From NCBI GenBank assembly GCA_016865955.1, contig VGNW01000172.1, positions 1 to 5,101 on the forward strand: a stretch of DNA of 5,101 nt, written 5' to 3'. The notes beneath the pieces were generated by a model. The model made no database searches, had not been told where the DNA came from, and saw only the letters and a list, made by a program, of their open reading frames with translations. The position numbers and the translations under genes are program-made. The DNA comes from Chloroflexota bacterium. Lineage in GTDB: Bacteria; Chloroflexota; Dehalococcoidia; SZUA-161. Positions 1 to 4,562 of the stretch are shown in pieces (the first letter of the stretch is position 1; every line of letters begins with the position of its first letter).

Positions 1-387
1 CATATAGGCAAGGGCGGTCAGATAGTGCGTAGCGCCGGCGGCGCTGCTCAGATTATGGCTAGGGAGGCTGGCTACACTCTGGTGAGGCTGCCTTCCGGTG
101 AGCTAAGACGCGTAGATGAGAGATGCCTTGCGACAGTAGGGCAGGTGGGCAATATCGACCATAGCAATATCAGCCTGGGCAAGGCAGGTGCCAGAAGGCA
201 CAGAGGCTGGCGTCCCGAAGTGCGCGGCTCGGCAATGACTCCACGCGACCATCCGCACGGCGGTGGAGAGGGCCGGAGCCCTATCGGATTGTCCGGACCG
301 AAGACTCCCTGGGGCAAACCCGCGTTGGGCTATAAGACGCGGCGCAATAAGCGGAGCAACAGGCTCATCGTCAAGCGGAGGAAGTAG
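1..387 (+). CDS. rplB: Large-subunit ribosomal protein uL2, C-terminal part (5' truncated)
   Basis: The frame is open from base 1 to a TAG stop at 385-387 and gives 128 residues, about the C-terminal half of L2 (usually about 275 residues). The start lies upstream of the window. The GTG at 25 is an internal valine codon, not a start. L2 binds 23S rRNA beside the peptidyl-transferase centre and is needed for subunit joining. Visible family features are the SH3-like domain stretch GKGGQ near the window start, LGKAGARRHRG, and the hallmark DHPHGGGEGR loop (codons 83-92, bases 247-276), which reaches toward the catalytic centre and holds the conserved histidine. A basic tail ending IVKRRK closes the protein. 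rpsS follows after 23 nt, the usual order. Identity is certain; only completeness is lacking. Confidence 0.97.
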   Translation, partial: HIGKGGQIVRSAGGAAQIMAREAGYTLVRLPSGELRRVDERCLATVGQVGNIDHSNISLGKAGARRHRGWRPEVRGSAMTPRDHPHGGGEGRSPIGLSGPKTPWGKPALGYKTRRNKRSNRLIVKRRK

Positions 388-393
388 AATCTC

Positions 394-399
394 AGGAGG
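394..399 (+). promoter_or_regulatory. Strong ribosome binding site of rpsS
   Basis: A full AGGAGG Shine-Dalgarno hexamer lies in the 23-nt rplB-rpsS gap, 11 nt before the ATG at 411. It fixes the rpsS start and is among the strongest ribosome binding sites in the window. Confidence 0.8.
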
Positions 400-410
400 G
401 ATATAACTTA

Positions 411-734
411 ATGTCGAGGTCGACTAAAAAGGGGCCGTTTATCGACCCCAAGTTGCTCAGAAGAGTAGAAGCGCTGGCTAAAAGCGAACAGAAGGCGGTA
501 ATCAAAACGTGGTCGCGGTCGTCTACCGTCGTACCGCAAATGGTCGGCCTCACTATCGGAGTTCACGACGGCAGGCGACATGTCCCTATATTTATAACTG
601 AAAATATGGTGGGGCATAAATTAGGCGAATTTGCCCCCACCAGGACGTTCAGGGGGCATACCGGAAGAGCGGCCAAAGTAACCGGAGTAGCTAAAGCTGC
701 TGCTCCAGCCGCTGCCTCGCAAAAGGCGGAGTAA
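411..734 (+). CDS. rpsS: Small-subunit ribosomal protein uS19
   Basis: This 107-residue protein binds the 16S rRNA 3' domain in the subunit head with S13, near the A-site finger and P-site tRNA. The family start MSRSTKKGPF is intact. The S19 signature spans residues 53-77, from DGRRHVPIF through KLGEFAPT. The globular core ends near residue 86 at RGHTGRA. E. coli S19 has 92 residues, so the remaining 21 or so, rich in alanine with a few lysines, form an extended tail that is probably disordered. The start at the ATG is supported by AGGAGG 11 nt upstream. rplV begins 6 nt after the TAA stop. Identity is certain. Confidence 0.98.
   Translation: MSRSTKKGPFIDPKLLRRVEALAKSEQKAVIKTWSRSSTVVPQMVGLTIGVHDGRRHVPIFITENMVGHKLGEFAPTRTFRGHTGRAAKVTGVAKAAAPAAASQKAE
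607..642 (+). other. Imperfect stem-loop inside rpsS
   Basis: The 5' arm at 607-615 pairs with 633-642, leaving C638 bulged, to give 9 base pairs. After a 2-nt bulge (616-617), bases 618-622 pair with 628-632 for 5 more. The loop is AGGCG (623-627). No T-run follows, so it does not look like an intrinsic terminator. It lies over codons for the conserved VGHKLGEF segment, so protein constraint may account for part of it. The structure is seen in the sequence; any function is unknown. Confidence 0.45.
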
Positions 735-740
735 TTTTAA

Positions 741-1073
741 GTGGAAGTAATAGCGAGCGCAAAACAAATACGCGTGTCACCGAGAAAGGTGGGTCTGGTG
801 CTGGATGCGGTGCGCGGCAAGAAGGTGAGTGAAGCGCTGGTCATACTCAACTTCTTGCGTACACCTACGGCACGAACTGTCGCCAAGGTGGTGAAATCCG
901 CTGCAGCCAATGCGGAGAATAACTATCAAATGGTGCCGGCTCAACTCAAAATAGTGAAGGCTTTTGCAGAGAAGGGGCAGACTCTGAGAAGATACCGTGC
1001 CAGCGCGCGGGGCAGGGCGAGCCCATATAAACATCGCTACAGCCATATAATCATAATTGTCGAGGAGGAATGA
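741..1073 (+). CDS. rplV: Large-subunit ribosomal protein uL22
   Basis: L22 has a globular domain on the 50S surface and a long beta-hairpin that lines the nascent-peptide exit tunnel, where macrolide-resistance changes are known. The product is 110 residues, the same length as E. coli L22, and as I recall that sequence it aligns without gaps. Landmarks are VSPRKVGLVLDAVRGKKV (12-29), SAAANAENN (53-61) and the hairpin from about 79 to 103, containing RASARGRA and ending SHIIIIV. The start is GTG: no in-frame ATG lies near the family N-terminus, and GGAG (728-731) in the end of rpsS sits 9 nt upstream. The hairpin tip departs from the common pattern (see findings). The TGA stop abuts the rpsC start directly. 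Confidence 0.97.
   Translation: MEVIASAKQIRVSPRKVGLVLDAVRGKKVSEALVILNFLRTPTARTVAKVVKSAAANAENNYQMVPAQLKIVKAFAEKGQTLRRYRASARGRASPYKHRYSHIIIIVEEE
1063..1068 (+). promoter_or_regulatory. Ribosome binding site of rpsC, inside the rplV 3' end
   Basis: AGGAGG lies within the last glutamate codons of rplV, 5 nt before the TTG at 1074. It supports initiation at this rare start codon. The same site is 1 nt from an out-of-frame ATG at 1070, too close for good initiation. Confidence 0.75.
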
Positions 1074-1763
1074 TTGGGGCAGAAGGTACATCCTTACGGA
1101 TTTAGGCTCGCAGTAATAAAGGACTGGCGTTCTCGCTGGTACGACGAGAAGCACTATACCGATCTGGTGCATGAGGATATAGAAATTCGACGCCTGATTC
1201 GCTCAACTTATGAGGAAGCCGGCATTTCTCTGGTGGAGATTGAGCGCAAGGCGAATGAGGTTACGGTTACCGTACATACCTCCAGGCCGGGCATCGTCAT
1301 AGGTCGTGGCGGACAGAGGGTGGATGAACTCAGAGCGCTTTTGGAAAAGAAGACGGGTAAGAAGGTTCGCCTTAATATTCATGAGATAAGAGAACCTGAA
1401 CTCGATGCGCAGCTTGTAGCTGAGAACATCGCCGAACAGCTAAGAAGGCGTGTTTCTTATCGGAGGGCTATGAAACAGTCTATGTCCCGTACCATGTTGC
1501 GCGGGGCAAAGGGAGTGAAGATAAATTGCTCGGGCAGGCTTGCCGGGGCTGAAATAGCTAGGCATGAGACAGTTCGAGAGGGAAGCGTTCCGTTGCATAC
1601 ATTGAGAGCCGACGTGGATTATGGTTTTGCCGAATCCCTGACAACAATGGGCATCATAGGGATTAAGGTATGGGTTTATAAGGGCGAGATTCTTCCCGAA
1701 AGCAAGACCGCAACAGAAGGTTTGGGCGGTGCTGAAGCTCCGGCGGACAAGACAGAAGGTTAA
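1074..1763 (+). CDS. rpsC: Small-subunit ribosomal protein uS3
   Basis: S3 sits in the 30S head at the mRNA entry tunnel and, with S4 and S5, takes part in mRNA unwinding. The 229-residue length is close to E. coli's 233. The N-terminus MGQKVHPYGFRL is the family's usual start and is read from a TTG codon, with AGGAGG 5 nt upstream and the rplV stop immediately before it. A type II KH domain follows, with VIGRGG (75-80) as its GxxG RNA-binding loop. Basic residues R130, R131 and K134 match the E. coli positions 131, 132 and 135 linked to helicase activity. The C-terminal domain holds SGRLAGAEIARHE (153-165) and PLHTLRADVDYG (173-184). The final 20 or so residues are a polar, low-complexity tail. 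Confidence 0.98.
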   Translation: MGQKVHPYGFRLAVIKDWRSRWYDEKHYTDLVHEDIEIRRLIRSTYEEAGISLVEIERKANEVTVTVHTSRPGIVIGRGGQRVDELRALLEKKTGKKVRLNIHEIREPELDAQLVAENIAEQLRRRVSYRRAMKQSMSRTMLRGAKGVKINCSGRLAGAEIARHETVREGSVPLHTLRADVDYGFAESLTTMGIIGIKVWVYKGEILPESKTATEGLGGAEAPADKTEG

Positions 1764-1777
1764 AGCAGGGTAATATA

Positions 1778-2206
1778 ATGCAGCAGCCAAAACGGGTCAA
1801 ATATCGCAAAGCTCACAGAGGACGCCGCCGCGGCACAGCCCAGGCAGGCAACGCTGTGACATTCGGCGATTTCGGTCTGCAAGCCCAGGAATCAGCCTGG
1901 CTTACCAGTCGCCAGATTGAGGCAGCCCGTCGTGCCATTGTGCACAGCGTTAAACGAGGCGGTAAGGTCTGGATTAGAGTATTTCCGGATAAACCGGTGA
2001 CGGCAAAGCCGGCGGAGACCAGAATGGGCAGCGGCAAAGGCTCTCTTGACCACTGGGCGGCAGTGGTCAAACCAGGTCGGATGCTTTTCGAGATTTCCGG
2101 AGTAAAGGAAGACCTAGCCAAAGAAGCAATGCGACTGGCATCGAACAAGCTACCCATCAGGACCAAGTTTGTTGCCAGAGAGGGCTTGACCGAGGTAGCC
2201 GCGTAG
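1778..2206 (+). CDS. rplP: Large-subunit ribosomal protein uL16
   Basis: L16 binds helices of 23S rRNA beside the A-site tRNA corridor and is a late assembly protein of the 50S. The product is 142 residues against 136 in E. coli, the excess being a short C-terminal tail (GLTEVAA). Family landmarks are the basic N-terminus MQQPKRVKYRKAHRGR, TSRQIEAARRA (43-53), WIRVFPDKPVT (65-75) and RMGSGKG (82-88). R82 corresponds to the arginine (R81) that E. coli hydroxylates; the sequence cannot show whether that happens here. The ATG is preceded by a modest AGGG (1767-1770) 7 nt upstream, in a 14-nt gap after rpsC. A perfect stem-loop lies inside the gene at 2046-2070. Confidence 0.98.
   Translation: MQQPKRVKYRKAHRGRRRGTAQAGNAVTFGDFGLQAQESAWLTSRQIEAARRAIVHSVKRGGKVWIRVFPDKPVTAKPAETRMGSGKGSLDHWAAVVKPGRMLFEISGVKEDLAKEAMRLASNKLPIRTKFVAREGLTEVAA
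2046..2070 (+). other. Perfect 10-bp inverted repeat inside rplP
   Basis: TTGACCACTG (2046-2055) and its exact reverse complement CAGTGGTCAA (2061-2070) flank a 5-nt GGCGG loop. The repeat covers codons for residues 89-98, around DHW and VVK. No T-run follows on either strand, so an intrinsic terminator is unlikely. It could be an mRNA processing or pausing structure, or coincidence. Confidence 0.55.
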
Positions 2207-2214
2207 TCGGTGAT
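2205..2214 (+). promoter_or_regulatory. Extended ribosome binding site that decides the rpmC start
   Basis: This decamer matches AGGAGGTGAT, the complement of the 16S rRNA 3' end, at 8 of 10 positions (mismatches at 2207-2208), including an unbroken GGTGAT. Its core ends 8 nt before the ATG at 2219, a good distance. This favours ATG 2219 over the in-frame GTG 2210 and ATG 2213, which overlap the site itself. Confidence 0.6.
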
Positions 2215-2218
2215 GACG

Positions 2219-2416
2219 ATGAAATTAGATAAAATCAGAGCCCTAGGGGTAAACGAACTGACAAAGCAGCTTGACGAAGCGCATCAGGAGCTGTTTAATC
2301 TCAGGTTCAGGCATGCTACCAGACAACTGGCGAATTACAGTGAGCTTCGCAAGGTTAAAAAGAGGATAGCCAGAATTAAGACAATAATGCGCGAGCGAGA
2401 ACTCGCCGGGAAATAG
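2219..2416 (+). CDS. rpmC: Large-subunit ribosomal protein uL29
   Basis: L29 is a small two-helix protein near the polypeptide exit site, contacting L23 and forming part of the platform used by trigger factor and SRP. From ATG 2219 it has 65 residues, the usual family length, starting MKLDKIRALG. The LxxLRF-type core (QELFNLRFRHATRQL) and the basic second helix, with KVKKRIARIKTIMRER, are typical. Three in-frame starts compete: GTG 2210, ATG 2213 and ATG 2219. The last fits both the family N-terminus and the extended ribosome binding site; the others would add up to three residues (MMT). rpsQ starts 5 nt after the TAG stop. Confidence 0.95.
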   Translation: MKLDKIRALGVNELTKQLDEAHQELFNLRFRHATRQLANYSELRKVKKRIARIKTIMRERELAGK

Positions 2417-2421
2417 TTATT

Positions 2422-2703
2422 ATGAAGAAGAATCAAAAAACACGCGTAGGCAGGATCCTGAGCAGCAAGATGAACAAGACTGTGTTGGTTCAGGTGGAAA
2501 CTCGTCGTCAGCACCCTCGTTTCAAAAGGGTAGTTACCTACAGGAAGGAATTTAAGGCGCACGACGAAAAGAGCGCCTGCGGCGTTGGCGATTTAGTGCG
2601 CATTGTTGAGACCAGACCTCTGTCCAAAGAGAAGAGATGGCGGGTAGCGGAAATATTGGTAAAAGCAGAACAAGTAGAGGTCAAGCCACAGGAGATAGAG
2701 TAA
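2422..2703 (+). CDS. rpsQ: Small-subunit ribosomal protein uS17
   Basis: S17 is a primary 16S rRNA-binding protein of the 30S body with an OB fold. The 93-residue product exceeds E. coli S17 (84) by a short acidic C-terminal tail (VEVKPQEIE). The N-terminal KTRVGRILSSKMNKTVLV strand, FKAHDEK (44-50) and the complete S17 signature GDLVRIVETRPLS (56-68) make the identity certain. The KRWRVAEIL ending of the core resembles Chloroflexota-type S17, from memory. No strong Shine-Dalgarno precedes the ATG, only GGGA 10 nt upstream in the end of rpmC. Coupling to rpmC translation across the 5-nt gap is therefore likely, as an inference. Confidence 0.97.
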   Translation: MKKNQKTRVGRILSSKMNKTVLVQVETRRQHPRFKRVVTYRKEFKAHDEKSACGVGDLVRIVETRPLSKEKRWRVAEILVKAEQVEVKPQEIE

Positions 2704-2706
2704 GCG

Positions 2707-3075
2707 ATGATTCAGCCATTTACAAGGCTTAAGGTTGCCGATAATTCCGGCGCCAAGAAGATAATGTGCATTAACGTTCTCGGCGGCAGCAGAAGAAGAT
2801 ATGCCCGGCTGGGGGATGTAATAGTAGCAGCAGTGAAAGAGGCGATCCCCGGTGCGGCGGTAAAGAAAGGCGATGTGGTTCGTGCCGTTGTTGTCCGCAC
2901 GGTTAAAATACAGAGCCGTCCCGATGGTTCGTATATCAGATTCGATGAGAATGCTGCGGTAATCCTCGATGAAAAAGGTAATCCCAAGGGGAGCCGAATT
3001 TTTGGACCGGTGGCGAGGGAACTCAGGGAGATGGAATTCATGAAGATTGTTTCCCTGGCTCCCGAGGTGTTGTGA
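2707..3075 (+). CDS. rplN: Large-subunit ribosomal protein uL14
   Basis: L14 is a five-stranded barrel protein on the 50S interface side, forming intersubunit bridges with 16S rRNA and contacting L19; the silencing factor RsfS binds it in bacteria. The 122-residue length is canonical. The N-terminus MIQPFTRLKVADNSGAK is the family's usual one. The full L14 signature runs from A60 through VVV and DGSYIRFDENAAVI to residue 86. The ending, with FGPVARELRE and FMKIVSLAPEVL, is standard. It starts 3 nt after the rpsQ stop, with AGGAG (2690-2694) 12 nt upstream. In E. coli this is the first spc-operon gene; the tight spacing here leaves little room for a separate promoter. Its TGA overlaps the rplX ATG by one base. 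Confidence 0.98.
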   Translation: MIQPFTRLKVADNSGAKKIMCINVLGGSRRRYARLGDVIVAAVKEAIPGAAVKKGDVVRAVVVRTVKIQSRPDGSYIRFDENAAVILDEKGNPKGSRIFGPVARELREMEFMKIVSLAPEVL

Positions 3076-3386
3076 TGAAGATTCGTAAAAACGATGAAGT
3101 TATAGTGATTGCAGGAGACGACCAGGGGAAAAAAGGGAAGGTACGCAGTTACAGTCCCCGCGATAACAGGCTGATTGTAGAAGGGGCAAATATGGTGAAG
3201 CGCCATATGAAACGCCGCCCTAATGTCAGGCAGGCTGGCATAATTGAGCGCGAAGCACCTATTCATATTTCCAAGGTCATGCTCATATGCAGCAAGTGTA
3301 ATAAGCCGACGCGGGTAGGCTTTCTAATGTTGGAAGGGAAAAATAAGGTCCGTGTTTGCAGACAATGCAATGAGGTGATTGACTAG
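3075..3386 (+). CDS. rplX: Large-subunit ribosomal protein uL24, four-cysteine form
   Basis: L24 is an early 50S assembly protein that binds the 5' domain of 23S rRNA and later sits near the tunnel exit. From ATG 3075 it has 103 residues with the usual start MKIRKNDEVIVIAG. The KOW motif occupies roughly residues 4-30 (GDDQGKKGKV), with Q17 where K is more usual. The VKRHMK basic segment and APIHISKVML follow. The C-terminal part carries C72-x-x-C75 and C95-x-x-C98, a spacing that suggests a bound zinc; many L24 proteins lack these cysteines. A GTG at 3072 is an alternative start, but GAGGTG (3064-3069) sits 5 nt from the ATG and fits it better. The start overlaps the rplN stop (TGATG), suggesting translational coupling. 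Confidence 0.97.
   Translation: MKIRKNDEVIVIAGDDQGKKGKVRSYSPRDNRLIVEGANMVKRHMKRRPNVRQAGIIEREAPIHISKVMLICSKCNKPTRVGFLMLEGKNKVRVCRQCNEVID
3372..3379 (+). promoter_or_regulatory. Extended ribosome binding site of rplE, inside rplX
   Basis: GAGGTGAT is an unbroken 8-nt complement to the 16S rRNA 3' tail. The GAGG core lies 10 nt before the GTG at 3386. It lies within the last codons of rplX and supports the GTG start of rplE. Confidence 0.7.
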
Positions 3387-3925
3387 TGTCCAGGCTGCAG
3401 GAAAAGTATAAGAAAGAAGTCGTCTCCGCCATGATGAAAGGCGGGGACTATAGGAATTCGATGCAGGTGCCCAGGCTGAGGATGATCGTGTTGAACATCG
3501 GGTTAGGGGAGGCTATACAGAACCAGAAGGCTCTGGAGGGTGCAACCAATGACCTTGCTCAAATTGCAGGTCAACGCCCTGTTATCACCCGTTCCAAGAA
3601 ATCGATCGCAGCATTTAGATTGCGTTCAGGGATGCCCATCGGCGCTAAGGTAACGTTGCGGGGTGAGCGAATGTATGAGTTCTTCGACCGCCTGGTAAGC
3701 GCTGTGCTGCCCCGTATACGCGACTTTCAGGGTGTTCCCCGCAATGCGTTTGACGGTCACGGCAACTACACTCTGGGATTTAAAGAGCAAATCGTATTTC
3801 CTGAAATTGACTACGATAAAGTGGACAAGATTCGCGGGCTTCAGGTATGCATTGGCACCACGGCACGCACGGATGAGGAGGCAAGGAGATTTCTTGAGCT
3901 GATGGGCATGCCTTTCAGCAGATAA
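3386..3925 (+). CDS. rplE: Large-subunit ribosomal protein uL5
   Basis: L5 binds 5S rRNA in the central protuberance and contacts P-site tRNA and S13 across the subunit interface. The 179-residue length equals E. coli's. Landmarks are MSRLQEKYKKEV, the MIVLNIGLGEA strand (33-43), the complete L5 signature LAQIAGQRPVITRSKKS (57-73), FRLRSGMPIGAKVTLRG (77-93), FDGHGNYTLG (122-131) and the ending LELMGMPF. Initiation is at GTG, whose first base is the last base of the rplX TAG stop (TAGTG); an 8-nt anti-Shine-Dalgarno match lies upstream. The overlap suggests coupling to rplX. Nothing is missing or odd. Confidence 0.98.
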   Translation: MSRLQEKYKKEVVSAMMKGGDYRNSMQVPRLRMIVLNIGLGEAIQNQKALEGATNDLAQIAGQRPVITRSKKSIAAFRLRSGMPIGAKVTLRGERMYEFFDRLVSAVLPRIRDFQGVPRNAFDGHGNYTLGFKEQIVFPEIDYDKVDKIRGLQVCIGTTARTDEEARRFLELMGMPFSR

Positions 3926-3937
3926 TGGATTGAAGAT

Positions 3938-4123
3938 ATGGCTAAATTATCGAAGATTGTAAAATCGAAGCGCTCTCCGAAGTACAAAGTGCAGCAGCAC
4001 AATCGTTGCCGGGCATGCGGCCGTCCCCGCGCGTATATCCGCAAGTTCGGACTGTGCAGGATTTGCTTCAGGAAACTGGCGCTCGAAGGTTATCTGCCCG
4101 GCGTGAGGAAATCAAGCTGGTGA
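3938..4123 (+). CDS. rpsZ: Small-subunit ribosomal protein uS14, zinc-binding type Z
   Basis: S14 completes the 30S head next to S3 and S10. This is the short 61-residue form, against about 100 in E. coli. The zinc ligands are visible as C24-x-x-C27 and C40-x-x-C43 (CRACG and CRIC). The remaining core, GRPRAYIRKFGLCR and the ending LPGVRKSSW, is typical of type Z S14. The gene sits between rplE and rpsH, where rpsN normally lies. The Shine-Dalgarno is poor (GAAG at 3932-3935, 2 nt before the ATG), with a 12-nt gap after rplE. Lineages with this form sometimes keep a second, zinc-free rpsN elsewhere under Zur control; the window cannot show that. The symbol rpsN is equally used. Confidence 0.97.
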   Translation: MAKLSKIVKSKRSPKYKVQQHNRCRACGRPRAYIRKFGLCRICFRKLALEGYLPGVRKSSW

Positions 4124-4142
4124 TCATTTTTGAGGGGTTGAG

Positions 4143-4544
4143 ATGACTCTTACTGATCCTATTTCCGACATGCTGACTCGAATGCGTAACGCTATCGTAT
4201 CCAGACATGAGTTCGTGCTTGTTCCTGCCTCTAGGACCAAGATATCAATTGCTAAAATACTTAAGGAAGAGGGTTTCATAAAGGATTACGAGGTTTTGAA
4301 AGGCAACACGCCTCAGAGGGTGATTAAGATTCATTTGAGCTATGGCAATAAAAAGCAGCCGGCTTTAAGCGGCATGCAACGTGTGAGCAAACCCGGTCTG
4401 AGAGTATATTGTCAGAAGGGTGAGATACCCAGAGTATACGGCGGGCTCGGCATAGCAGTAATTTCAACCTCACAGGGAGTCATGACCGGGCAGCAAGCCT
4501 GGAAGAAGGGCTTGGGTGGGGAAGTTCTTTGCTACGTATGGTAG
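4143..4544 (+). CDS. rpsH: Small-subunit ribosomal protein uS8
   Basis: S8 is a primary binder of the 16S rRNA central domain (helix 21) and in E. coli represses the spc operon by binding its own mRNA near rplE. The product has 133 residues, within the usual 130-135. Features are the N-terminal TDPISDMLTRMRNA, KILKEEGFI (38-46), and the C-terminal RNA-binding stretch with GGLGIAVISTSQGVMT (100-115) and the closing GGEVLCYVW. W120 follows the conserved A119 where a basic residue is common, a minor variation. GAGGGG (4132-4137) lies 5 nt before the ATG in a 19-nt gap. I could not identify an S8-binding mimic in the mRNA by eye. Confidence 0.98.
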   Translation: MTLTDPISDMLTRMRNAIVSRHEFVLVPASRTKISIAKILKEEGFIKDYEVLKGNTPQRVIKIHLSYGNKKQPALSGMQRVSKPGLRVYCQKGEIPRVYGGLGIAVISTSQGVMTGQQAWKKGLGGEVLCYVW

Positions 4545-4562
4545 CACCGGCGGGAGAAAACC

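Noticed and set aside
25..27. GTG at 25 as a possible start of the first gene.
   Set aside because: The frame is open from base 1 and the upstream residues HIGKGGQI match L2, so this GTG is an internal valine.
777..1172. A 131-codon minus-strand frame across rplV and the start of rpsC.
   Set aside because: It spans a gene junction on the other strand, its product looks like no family, and it is a shadow frame. The minus-strand frames opposite rplB, rpsC, rplP and rpsS are rejected for the same reason.
2712..3266. A 184-codon open frame on the minus strand opposite rplN and rplX.
   Set aside because: It is fully antisense to two certain genes, has no recognisable domain or ribosome binding site, and is explained by codon bias of the + strand genes.
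3302..3321. AAGCC and GGCTT inverted repeat within rplX.
   Set aside because: Five base pairs around a 10-nt loop is expected often by chance and lies in conserved coding sequence.
3925..3933. ATG GAT TGA overlapping the rplE stop (TAATG), resembling a coupled start.
   Set aside because: It encodes only two residues and is out of frame with rpsZ. The real rpsZ start at 3938 gives the family N-terminus MAKLSKIVKSKR.
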